Source: Viscum album
Lineage: Eukaryota; Streptophyta; Magnoliopsida; Santalales; Viscaceae
Direction of reading: 5' to 3'
DNA length: 64,000 nucleotides
NCBI GenBank assembly: GCA_963277665.1
Contig: OY728157.1
Span: forward strand, 366,124,067 to 366,188,066
A program made the position numbers and the translations under genes. Shown in pieces: positions 48,003 to 59,111 of this stretch. Numbering within the stretch: the first letter of the stretch is position 1; every line of letters begins with the position of its first letter. The notes below the pieces were generated by a model that saw only the letters and a program-made list of their open reading frames with translations, was not told where the DNA came from and did no database searches.

Positions 48003-50000
48003 GTAATATCCGTTACCGATTCATTCAATTTTCTTTCTTCTTCAACTTCTTCTTATTTAGTTGTTTCATTATTAAGTAATACCATCAGTATCCCTCATAT
48101 ACTGATATGTTATTATAAATATTAAACAACCCTATTTCACCATCTATCCATCCTACGGAAAACGAAATCCCCGTGCGTGCGTACGTACGGAATATCGTCT
48201 TCACGCCGTGGTGTAATCTATTTTTCCACCATCACCTTTCATGGATGGGTATAATGGTGTAAAGAATAACTATAAATGGTTATTATAACATCATACGGAT
48301 TCTGATATATTATACCGTTCTCTCCAATTCAATAATTATGGGAGCGATATCATCGCTCGTGCATACGTACAGACTACCGTCTCTACGACGAGATGAGATT
48401 CATTCTCCATGATTAACCATACATGAATGATCATAAAGTTTATATAATGAATAATAATGAAATATATGAAATAATAATTCTAATGGATTTATGTATATAT
48501 ATATGTATGTCATCTATTTAGTTTCATTCAATTCAATCAGGAAATGAAAATAGTGTTCATGTGTACGTATGACCTACCGTCTCCATGAACGATGTATTTC
48601 CTTCCTTTTATCGATCTATAATATATATTTATAAGATTAATATATATTATATATAAATCATTTTTTACATTCTGGAATTATGTAAATCAGGATATAAGTA
48701 ATAATATCAAGAAACGACTAGTCGAAACACATACGATAAATGAAATGATTTTACCCAAAAAGCTACTTTAACATTGAATTTACAAAAGAACGAGTATTAT
48801 AAAGTAATAAGTGAAAAATATATGATATCATAACAATGAATATGATTATATAATAAGTAAATGACATTATTTAAATCATTATACAAGAGGTTCGGAACCA
48901 TACGAAGCATATCGGACCTAAGGTAAGGGATAATTGTGCAAATATCATTTTATCCGAGATTGCTTATTTGTAAGTATTTATTGGGGTTATTGCTATCATC
49001 CATGTCCATGTTTTATAAAAGTGTATTCATGTATTTTTAATTTCCTTTTTACCCATTTTGACTTTTACCCGATGGTATGGAAGGAATCTTTCTTTTATTT
49101 ACCATACAAGGTACTTTTAGACTTTTCCGACAAAAGTACGAGAAGAATGTTTTTTTAACTTATACGGAATGAAAGGATTTTTATGGTTTTATAAAGCCAT
49201 ATTTTCATGAAGCATACTCCAAAAGATTTCATGACTATTTTAAAAAAAATAATTTTTTTTTAAAATTAAATGGCGTTTTGTGAAAAGAAAATGATTTTCA
49301 AGATGAAATGATATTTTCCTCAAGAATTCATTTCAAGTGCTTTATCAAAACCATTTTCATCTAAGATCACATTATTTCACATGTGTATGTTTCAAGTTTC
49401 ATGTCTTTATGATTTAAATGGTTTCACTTTTCTTATTATGAAATGATATCCATTTATTTTTATGTGATGATGGGATGATGTTAATGAAACCCATTTAATT
49501 CATTGGGTTATTATGAATGATGTTTGTTTATTTTGTGGCACAAGTAAAAATGATTTCATTATGAGATGGGTGGGACCTATATCTCCCTCCAATTCATTGG
49601 GTAAAGATTTATATCTCCTGAGATAGACATGGCTGGAAAGGAAAGTTAAACCAGTTCAGTAATACAAGACTGGAATGAGGAGTGAACTCGATTCAGAAAG
49701 GGACTTTGTCCACTAAGATGGCCTTGGCAGCAATTCCTTGGCTACTATGGAAATAATATAACGTGCTTAATGGTTTCCAAAATTACATGTTTTATTCCCA
49801 TGCTATTTTATCATGATTTATGTTCCATTATGATCTGTTCCTTACTTACTTCCATGTTTTATGTCTTTGCTCAAGATTTTTATGTTTAAACATTATGGTC
49901 ATGTTTTTAAGTTCAAATGTATATGGTATGTTTTATTTCATCCATGCTTACCCTTACTGAGCATTTGAGCTCACCCTTTTTATGTTTTATTTTCCCCCAG
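48003..50000 (+). other. Possible leader intron within the 5' LTR
   Basis: A donor-like GAG|GTAATA at 48003 and a strong acceptor TTTTATTTTCCCCCAG ending at 50000 could frame an intron in the transcribed leader. Another donor-like AAG|GTAAGG lies at about 48921. The distantly related LTR at 61420 also has AAGAG|GTAAAT near 62477. No transcript evidence is available. Confidence 0.3.
48168..48602 (+). repeat. Three hairpin units with common loop, 5' LTR
   Basis: Units at about 48168-48212, 48340-48408 and 48540-48602 share a core like GTGCGTACGTACGGACTACC followed by GTCTCCA. Each core is enclosed by arms that pair with each other but differ between units: for example CTCGT with ACGAG, and TTCATG with CATGAA flanked by GGAAAT with ATTTCC. 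An inner ACGG...CCGT stem is formed in several of them. Confidence 0.7.
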
Positions 50001-50020
50001 GATTAAAAGAAAGGTTTTAG

Positions 50021-50465
50021 GTAAGTAAACAAAAAGTGGAAGATCTTTATGGGAGATGTTAAAGATCTTTCACCAAGATTATAAGATTATGTTCCATGTT
50101 TCCAAAGGCACTAAAATATTACGGTCCTTGTGTGTCTGTTTTTGTTATGTAATAAGTATTCCACAAATGTAATGTAATGTCTATGTACGTCAAGCTTCAG
50201 GTCCCTATAGTTGGTATCAGAGGAAAGGTTTAGTCAACCTTTAGAAGCTAGGATGCGAAATTATTAGTGAGATCCCTAGAGATATTTCTAAGGTATGTCT
50301 AGGGATGTCCATAAGGTTAAGTATAAGTTTAAGTTATAGTTCTAGAATTATGGTAACGATATTAGAATTAAACCTAAGATGTTAGATGTCGATGTTACTC
50401 CCCCTTGATTATGTTATTTACCTTGCATGATTTTTGCCTCTCACAGAATTATTTTTGTGTTTTAG
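50021..50465 (+). other. Possible intron from LTR end to gag start
   Basis: TTTTAG|GTAAGT at 50021 is a perfect consensus donor, and TTATTTTTGTGTTTTAG ending at 50465 is a good acceptor three bases before the gag ATG at 50469. Splicing would bring the leader next to gag and remove the LTR end and primer site from that transcript. Confidence 0.4.
50212..50222 (+). promoter_or_regulatory. Primer binding site, initiator tRNA-Met type
   Basis: TGGTATCAGAG lies two bases after the LTR end CTATA, the standard plant gypsy arrangement. Confidence 0.9.
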
Positions 50466-50468
50466 TCA

Positions 50469-50877
50469 ATGGAGGGAACCAGAAGGAATTCGGTTAACAT
50501 TGAATCCAATGGAAAAATTGGTGACTATGAGCAACAAAAATGTGTAATTCCTAGAGAGAAATATATTGTGATTATGCCGAATCAGTCATCGCGATATATG
50601 ATTAACAAGGTGAAATTTTTTGGTATGCCTAATTCATCAAATAAGAGGAAGATAGACTTTTATGCATGTTCGCATGTTGAGGAGCATAAAGGAAGAAAGA
50701 TTGAGATTTCTAAAGAAGGGAAGAGAAACCTTGAGGAATACCTCAAATGAAGGGACAAATGTTATCTGTGTTGAGAAAAGGGTCATAGAGTGACAGACTA
50801 TTATGGAGTTCAATGTCTTATTTGTGGAGAACATGGGCATTACCCAACTCAATGCCCTGACCTAAAAAGTGACTTCT
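50469..50877 (+). pseudogene. Mini-gag with two zinc knuckles
   Basis: One frame runs from the ATG at 50469 to the TAA at 50875-50877 (135 codons) with TGA stops at 50748 and within the first knuckle (50769-50771); both could be CGA-to-TGA changes. The first 50 residues resemble nothing I know. Then comes a Lys/Arg/Glu-rich stretch and two nucleocapsid knuckles. The first is C-Y-L-C-stop-E-K-G-H with its last Cys replaced by Tyr. The second is the complete CLICGEHGHYPTQC (Cys-x2-Cys-x4-His-x4-Cys). A capsid domain is absent. The protein would bind element RNA for packaging in another element's particles. The possible acceptor at 50465 sits just before the ATG. Confidence 0.7.
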
Positions 50878-52268
50878 AAATCAAGGAAGGACTTATTCCA
50901 GGACAATCATTGAAGAGGATGTACTGAAGTGTTTATGTATTGGTATTCAAGAATAATGTTGTTGAGGTACTTTTATGGTGTATTAGAATATTTTTTTATT
51001 AGTCTTTTGTGGTTTTCAATAATTTTATGGTACTGGTAACCATGAAAAGTGATTCAAATATTTTGAAAAGCATATGATATGTGCATAATGAATGAATAAG
51101 GAGAAAATTAAATGTTTGACAGTATTTAGGAGATCAAGATTGATATAAGGACTAAGTGATATCATGGTTTGAGCATATAGAATTTTGAGGATTTTGGTTA
51201 CCTTTTGATAGCATTCTTGTTTTCACTAAGGTTCTATGGTAATTTCTGTTTCAAGAGAACACATGATTAAGGAATTCACATGTTTATAATGTGACCAACA
51301 AGATATATCGTATGATAAAATTATGTTATTCACATTCTTGTTATGTGACCTTTCCAGTAATCATTTTCTATACACTACGAGATTTGACAGATGTATTTTG
51401 GATAAGTCTATAAATTGGAAAGGGTTATGTCAGACATCAGATAGTATTGTTTAAGGCTAGGACTTTTTTTCGATATTATTATAGGAATGTTATTACAATG
51501 TAGTTTTAGAAAAAGGGACAACCTGCAAGATGGGAAACAACTCTTCGCGTCGGAAAAGGCTATGGAAATCGAACCCACAACAGAAGTGCGACAGGCCTTT
51601 ATCGCATACCACTGGCCTACAGGAAGTCCCTGGTTAGTGGAAAGTAGTTTTATTTTATTAAGCGGTATGATAAATAAAGTATAAGTCCATTTTTGGAACC
51701 ATATACGATTAATCCCACCATAAGATGGACTTATAACCTTTTCTAAACTTTTGTTTGAGACAGATGGAATGACCCGCCATTCTATCACATGATCTTCTAA
51801 CTCTTCACGAATAAAAAATTCAACTTCGTTTCTTTAAGAGATGAAGTGGAAATTTTTCAATTCACAAACAATAGTGAGACTGTACAAAAATCATGTAATT
51901 ATTTCTTATAATTCATCAACTTTAGGGATATGATCTTGAAAACCCAAAATTTTGTCCTAGTGCCCTTATATCCGACGAAATAGATGGTACCTTAGATCAT
52001 CACAAATTTATGGCTTTGTGATTGTTGGCTTTTTCATAGCCATGTCCTCTACCACTCTCCATCAGAAAATGATGGAAAGATTTTTCTTCCATATCCATAT
52101 TTTCACCTATGATCTCCTATATGGAAACCCAATGATGAGTTACATTGGGTAATCGTTTCATTTCATACTTTAGTTTTTAAAATTATGTTTTAGTATTCCA
52201 TTTTACGATGTGGGTTTCTATGAATAGTAATCAATTTATAACCCTGAAAAATTTCGAGGGAGAAATTC
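50878..52268. other. Rest of body, no pol seen
   Basis: No protease, RT or integrase motif is visible. At about 51500-51650 the composition changes to a less AT-rich stretch (aaatcgaacccacaacagaa and neighbours) with open frames on both strands (65 and 126 codons) that I cannot identify. Near 52240 the gaaaaatttcgagggagaaa word before the polypurine tract resembles the usual end of a plant gypsy pol gene. Confidence 0.5.
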
Positions 52269-52269
52269 A

Positions 52270-52286
52270 TTTTAAGGGGGGTAGAA
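52270..52286 (+). promoter_or_regulatory. Polypurine tract
   Basis: TTTTAAGGGGGGTAGAA directly precedes the 3' LTR start TGTAACACC, a classic plant Ty3/gypsy polypurine tract. Confidence 0.88.
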
Positions 52287-54625
52287 TGTAACACCCCGAG
52301 ATTTTATGATAAAATATTATTTTAATTTCATTGATGTCTTTTGTTATAAGAGACAATAGGATTACCTTTCTATATACGCAACACCGTATGAGCTTGTAGT
52401 ATACACAACACTATTCTTGGATCATGTCACACACAATATCGATAGTAGTTACTCTACAAAACATTGAGTGTATATATATATATATATTCACCGTATAAAT
52501 GAAATATGGTTGGATTCTATTATATGAAACAATGGAAGAGTCTTGCACAACACGCAACCCTGACTTGGCTTACATTACACGTAATCACAACCTTCCTTGA
52601 TAGCGTGTGTTGTACGCAATACCAGGTTTTACTAAACAACGATATATTATAATAATATTAGTATAAACTAGCCGTTATTAATATTATTAACTAAATTTTT
52701 AATTTTATATCATCTTACACATTTTCTAGAACATGGTATAAGAACAAATTAAATTTTTCGAGTAAAATAAGTATTTTTCAAAAAAAGCAGTTTTTCCTCC
52801 TTTTGATGGAGCACCCAACTTAAATCTAGTTTTTGACATGTTTAGAAGTTAAATTTTAAAAAATAAAATTATTCTTTGGAATAAGGATATAAAATTTTAC
52901 CTTGGAAAAAATTTTCATGTTATTCTGATTACATTCATATTTAAATGAATAGTAAAAACATGCTATATTTTAATTAAAAACAAAATTTTTCATCATAATA
53001 ATTTATTTGGTTAAATTATAATATTCAATGGTCTTAAAGTATAAATAGAATATATTTTTACCATTTAATATAATTTATGTCATTAGCATTGATTTTACCT
53101 TAAATTCGTATGTTAAATCAATTCAATCTTTTGTAATGTTTTAAACAAAAACCCGTTTTCTTTCGACAACGGGATTAATTTTAATTTAATTTCTGAAACA
53201 TATGTGTATTGAATTTGGAAAAATGGATTCCATATTTGGAATAAATGGGTCCAAATTATATTAATAGACTACTTTTTATTTTGGGCATTATGAATAATAA
53301 CTACGGTAAATTTTATTTACCATAGTTAAAGGTAAATAGGGTAAGTAAGGGTATATATAAGATTATAAAATTACCCTAATACCTTCCAAAATCCTATTGG
53401 ATGACTAAAAGTCGACCCATATCACCTAAGGGTCGGATTGGAATCATTTAAGGGACTTTTTTCCATGAAAATAACTTAATTATTATTAAAACCAAGGAAA
53501 GTGACAACATGTCACTCTCTTAAATCTTATAAGTATATTAATTTTAATTTAGTGATAAATTTCATGAAACTTCGAACATGAATAGTCTCAAAAAAGATAA
53601 TAAAATTATCTACATAATATTAATTTATTTATAATTTTTAGGGATTAAACAATTATAATTAATTATGACACAATAGTTATGCATAAATTGTTTATCTAGT
53701 GAAAAATCAAGAATATAGTTTTTATTAAACTAATAGTGACCATAAAAGGCACAAAACCATTCCCAAAACTTATTTTTCATGTAAATATAAACCATAATCA
53801 TCCAATGGTAGAATATTTGACAATTTTGAGCCTTATAAAAGAAATTATGACACTTATATTATTTTATTTTAAATGATGCCAAAGTTGTCACCTTCATAAT
53901 TTAATAAATATAACAATTTAAATATTGTGATTTTAAGATGATAAATTCTAGTAAAAGTATTATTGTGAAAGGTAATAGATTTATATCAGTCATAGGATTT
54001 TATGTTTAATTTTTATGAAACAAATAAGTACATTAAATTATTATACAAAAATGATGTAGTAATTATTTTATTAAGAGATAAACCAAATAAATGGTTTTAA
54101 AAATAATAAAATAAAGTTTATATGAACTATTTAATTTTCTCCACTAATTTTTTAGATACATATGACCTTTTATGAATCTATTAAAGCTTTTATTTTGAAT
54201 ATATATTCAGTATATTTTTTATTTAAATTCAAATAAATGAATACTGTCAAAATTGACACTATTGTTATTTTATAAAAATAACGTATTATAAAATTGTTTA
54301 AAAATCACAAAAGTATTTAAAAATTATAAATTTAAATTTATATGGTATAAAATGTTATAAAGCATCCAATTATGTTCAATTCACAACAAATAAGTAAGTA
54401 TTTGTTATAATGTAAAATTTATAATGTTATTACCACAGATAAAAATAATTGATTAAATAAGGATAAATCAAGTTGATAATGTTTAAAATAAATTCATAAC
54501 ATGTCTAAATTTTATTGGTTGATTAGATTAAACTATAAATAATCTAATATTCTAATATGAGTCATTTTTGGAAGTTATTAATTGGGGTTAGATTTATTAT
54601 AAATTAATATTTTTAAGATTTCCAA

Positions 54626-54659
54626 AGGTGCCCCTCTCCTCCCTTGTAAAAGGGCACCT
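54626..54659 (+). promoter_or_regulatory. Promoter hairpin, 3' LTR
   Basis: AGGTGCCC (54626-54633) pairs with GGGCACCT (54652-54659) around an 18-base loop. Compared with the 5' LTR, a T-A pair has become G-C by changes on both sides. Confidence 0.6.
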
Positions 54660-54985
54660 CCTCCCTCTCTTCCTAACACAAATTTGAGCCTTTAATCTCG
54701 GCCAAACCCTGCCCATTTCCCTTCTAAAATTCCCTAGAAACATCATAGAGGTCCTGTTCATCTTAAAAGACCAATTTTAGTACCCTAAGAGGAGGATTCA
54801 AAGAGGCGTGTCAAAGAAGAGGTAATATCCATTACCGATTCTTTCAATTTTCTTTTTTTCTTCAACTTATTCTTATTTAGTTGTTTCATTATGAAGTAAT
54901 CAAATCAGTATCCATAATTTAATGATATGTTATTATAAATATTAAACAACCCTATTTTACCTTCTATCCATCCTATGGAAAACAA

Positions 54986-55423
54986 AATCACCACGCGTCC
55001 GTACGTACGGAATACTGTCTCCACGCCGTGGTGTAATCTATTTTTCCACCAACACCTTAGATGGACGGGTATGATGGTGTAAAGAAAAACTATATATGGT
55101 TTTTATAACATCATACCGATTCTGATATATTATACCATCCACTCCAATTCTATAATTATTGGAGCGATATCATCGCTTGTGCGTACGTCTGGACTACCGT
55201 CTCCACGACACGATGTGATTCATTCTCCATGATTAACCATATATGAATGATCATAATATTCATATAATTAATAATAATGAAATATATGAAATAATAATGC
55301 TACTGGATTTATGTATATATATATATTTATGTCATCTATTTAGATTCATTCAATTCAATAAGGAAACGTAAACAGCGTTCATGCGTATGTACGGCCTACC
55401 GTCTCCATGAACGGTGTATTTCC
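54986..55423 (+). repeat. Three hairpin units with common loop, 3' LTR
   Basis: Units are at about 54986-55033, 55160-55228 and 55361-55423. Stems include CACCACG with CGTGGTG, GGAG with CTCC, and CGTTCATG with CATGAACG. The shared core is GTACGTACGG...CTACCGTCTCC. Confidence 0.7.
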
Positions 55424-57031
55424 TTCCTTTTATCGATCTATAATATATATGTATATGATGAATATATATTATATATAAATCATGTTTTACATTCTGTAAT
55501 TATGTAAATCAGGATATAAGTAATAATATCAAGAAAGGACAAGTCGAAACACATACGATAAATGAAATGATTTTACCCAAAACGCTACTTTAACATGGAA
55601 TTTACAAAAGAACAGGTAATATAAAGTAATAAGTGAAACATATATGATATCATAACAATTAATATGATTATTTAATAAGTAAATGAAATTATTTAAATCA
55701 TTATACAGGAGGTTCGGAACCATACGAAGCATATCGGACCTAAGGTAAGGGACAATTCTACAAATCTCATTTTTATCCAAGATTGCTTATTCGTAAGTAT
55801 TTACTGGGGTTATTGCAATCATCCATGTCCATGTTTTATAAAAGTTTATTCATGTATGTTTAATTTACTTTTTAACTATTTTGACTTTTACCCCATGGTA
55901 TGGAAGGAATCTTTCTTTTATTTACCATACAAGGTACTTTTTGACTTTTCCGACAAAAGTACGAGAAGAATGTTTTTTTAACTTATACTAAATGAAAGGA
56001 TTTTTACGGTTTTATATAGCCTTATTTTAATGAAGATTCCTCCAAAATATTTTATTACTATTATCAACAAAATCCTTTTCTTTTAAAATTTAATTTCATT
56101 TTTTGAAAAGAAAATGATTTTCAAGATGAAAGGATATTTTCCTCAAAAACACATTTCAAGTGCTTTATCAAAACCATTTTCATCTAAGATGACATTATTT
56201 CACATGTGTATGTTTCAAGTATCATGCCTTTATGATTTAAATGGTTTCACTTTTCTTATTATGAAATGATATCCATTTATTTTTATGTGATGATGGGATG
56301 ATGTTTATGAAACCCATTTCATTCATTGGGTTATTATGAATGATCTATTTTTATTTTGTGGCACAAGTAAAAATGATTTCATTATGAGATGGGTGGGACC
56401 TATATCTCCCTCCAATGCATTGGGTAAAGATTTATATCTCATGATATAGACATGGCTGGAATGGAAAGTTAATCCGGTTCAGTAATACAGGACTGGAACG
56501 AGGAGTGAAGTCGATTCAGAAAGAGACTTTGTCCACTAAGATGGTCTTGGTAGCAATACATTGGCTACTATGGAAATCATATCATGTTCTTAATGGTTTC
56601 CAAAATTACATGTTTTATTCCCATGCTATTTTATCATGATTTATATTCCATTATGATCTATGCCTTACATACTTCCATGTTTTATGTCGTTGCTCAAGAT
56701 TTTGATGTTTAATCATTACGTTCACGTTTTTAAGTTCAAATGTAAATGGTATGTTTTATTTTATCCAAGCTTACCCTTAATGAGAATTTGAGCTCACCCT
56801 TTTTATGTTTTATTTTCCCCCGAGATTAAAAGAAAGGTTTTAGGTAAGGAAACAAAAAGTGTAAGATCTTTATGGGAGATGTTGAAGATCTTTCTTCAAG
56901 ATTAGAAGATTATGTTCCAAGATTCCAAAGGCACTAAACTATTACGGTCCTTATGTGTCTGTTTTTTTATGTAATATGTTTTCCGCAAAAGTAATGTAAT
57001 GTCCATGTACGTCAAGCTTCAAGTCTCTACA

Positions 57032-57036
57032 GATAA
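57032..57036. repeat. Target-site duplication, right copy (gataa)
   Basis: An exact copy of 45466-45470. Confidence 0.93.
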
Positions 57037-59111
57037 GTTTTAGATCTTGGTTTAAAATTGAACGCAACATTTTAAATGTATTTTGAGTCTGTTTGGGTCA
57101 TGAAATGAGGTGGTAAGTGTGGTTTTGAAATTATTAATTTTTTTAATGGTGATTTAAAATTTAAAGTGTTTTGGTAATTTTTATGAAAAAATATAAATTT
57201 TTTGGGATGTTTCCAGATGACTTGAATGCAGTTAGTTCATGAGTTGAAATAAAAGGGGTGTTTTAAGATCTCTGAGGATTTCAAAAGAAAAGATGTTAGT
57301 TCATGAAAATTTCTTTCTGATAGGTTTGTGAAAAATTTATTTGGGGTATATTTTAAAAATTTATTTCAAGAGATCTATTTTAAATAAAGTTCTTGAGTGG
57401 GACATCAAACCTCTGAGAAGAGACTTATCTTTATTTATTTTTAATTAAGGAAAATTTGGAACATTGGGTGATTTCTTAAATGAAGTTGGTGAGTGTGAGA
57501 CCCTACCGAGTCCAAGGAGGTTTCCTTTGATATGTCAATATCATTTATAGTAAATTTAGTAGGATTCTTGTGGCTATGACTTGTTTATATCTCTTTTTTA
57601 TTTTGTGTTCATTGAACTATTATTTTTCTTCTCCATTTGGGAAAGATTGTTATGTTTTATGTGGCATGTTTTCTTACTCTTGTGTGAGTGGTGTTTTACC
57701 CACATTCAATTTGTTTATGGAATTTATTTTTAATGTGGAGTTGAAAATATAAGTTTTTTTTCATTGAAATGGGTATATGAGAAAAATGTTTTGAAAGAGA
57801 ATAAAATTAATTTTGGTTTGTTACACTATTTTTAACAAAATTTTATTTTTTGGTGTTTTCAAGTGTCTAGAAAAAGGGGCTATGTATGTTCCCAACATTA
57901 TTAAAAAATAACCAGGATTATTTTTATAAAAATGAGGCTAAGTATAATTTTTTATTCAAAATGAATGATTCTATTTAATCCAAACATATTTTTTTGGTGA
58001 AATATGTGTGTGTGATTTGGATTCCAAATTCCCTTGGTATTAGTGTTTCCCTTCTAGATTATGATATTCTATTAAATTTTTGGGCTTGGATAAATGCATC
58101 ATTATTTCAATTTCATTCCTTGGAGATTCTGGTGTATTTTTATGCCATTACCATTTTACGTCCAATTACTTGTTGATATGTGCATGAGTGACCTTTGGGT
58201 AAGTGCTTGGATAATTAGGATGGGGTTTTCATTCAAATTTTTGTGTACTTGTTAGTGTTACCCTTATGGGGTTTTCCTTGGGATATTGTTTTGAATATGG
58301 AATCCATGTTTACACATAAACTAGGGTGACCCAATTCGGCAGTCTTGTTCTTTCTTATTATGTCATGCTTGAATGTTCTTCTTGGAAGATCCGTGTGCAT
58401 ATTAAGATTGATGATGGCTCAACTATGTGTATTTTGAGTTCCTGGAGGTTGGTTTCCTTTGAGGAAACTAGAATTTGATCCTTATTAGTCCTTAATTTTT
58501 CCTTTTAATTTCTTGGAGATGTTTTCTCATGGCGGATATCCACATTTGGGGTGAGCAATATTTTTATACATAATTTAGGGAATTTTTAAATGGAGGAGAG
58601 ACTACATTATGGTATCAAACCCCATTTTCTCTTATAATAGTGATCATGGTTGCGATTTTATTATATAAATTCAGTGGTTATATAGACATAGTGATTCAGT
58701 ATAGTGGAATATTTAGCGTCTAGGAGTTTCATTCCTATGGTACTCACTAGTTGTTTATCGTCTAACACACCTCTTTATATGGGTTGTAAAATGTGACTTA
58801 TACAATTTCTTGCATCTTGACTATGGGCTTTTTGAGTGTAGAGAGTGACATGGTGGGGAGGTTTGAAACACCCTCTGGTTTATTGGTATGTATTATTTGA
58901 ATTTTTATTTATCTATTTATTAATTATTTGTGTTTTTAGGTGTAGGGGGTTGATAATTTAGTTTTTTGAGAAAATAAACCCTAGAACATGGTTTTAACTT
59001 AGTTTGTCTAACCATGTTGGTAACTGTGTGAGTGTGAGGCTTTTGGGATAATGGTATTTTGGATAGTATAATCAAGATTATTCTAATTGTGTGACGATAT
59101 CTATGAACTAT
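57037..59111. other. AT-rich decayed sequence with a primer-site-like motif
   Basis: This continues the sequence interrupted at 45470. TGGTATCAAACC at 58610-58621 follows a possible LTR end ACTACA (58606) and resembles a tRNA-Met primer site. Frames of 60 codons at 57570 and 57994 are Phe/Leu/Tyr-rich by composition and show no motif. Confidence 0.5.

Larger units (their letters stand above)
45471..50209 (+). repeat. 5' LTR (4739 bp)
   Basis: It starts TGTAACACCC and ends CCCTATA (the partner keeps CTCTACA). It is AT-rich for the first 2.3 kb, then has a pyrimidine-rich promoter-like block (about 47815-47860), three hairpins with a shared loop (48.17-48.60 kb), and a 3' part with gcttacccttactgagcatttgagctcaccc near 49947 and splice-like signals near 50000. 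The short frames in it are not genes. Confidence 0.92.
45471..57031 (+). mobile_element. Large-LTR, short-bodied gypsy retrotransposon with mini-gag (TR-GAG/LARD type)
   Basis: The two LTRs are 4739 bp (45471-50209) and 4745 bp (52287-57031), start TGTAACACCCCGAG, and flank a body of only 2077 bp. A tRNA-Met primer site, a gypsy-type polypurine tract and a perfect 5-bp duplication are present. The body encodes one short gag-like protein with two zinc knuckles and no protease, RT or integrase, so the element depended on another element's enzymes. LTR identity is about 92-93% by eye in sampled stretches, which makes this the youngest insertion in the window. LTRs make up 82% of its length. Confidence 0.92.
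52287..57031 (+). repeat. 3' LTR (4745 bp)
   Basis: It is collinear with 45471-50209 throughout, with scattered substitutions and small indels. It ends CTCTACA, so the terminal CA is intact here. Confidence 0.92.

Noticed and set aside
51488..51620. tRNA gene on the minus strand
   Set aside because: A T-arm-like and a D-loop-like word are present, but acceptor and anticodon stems do not form, so no tRNA is called.
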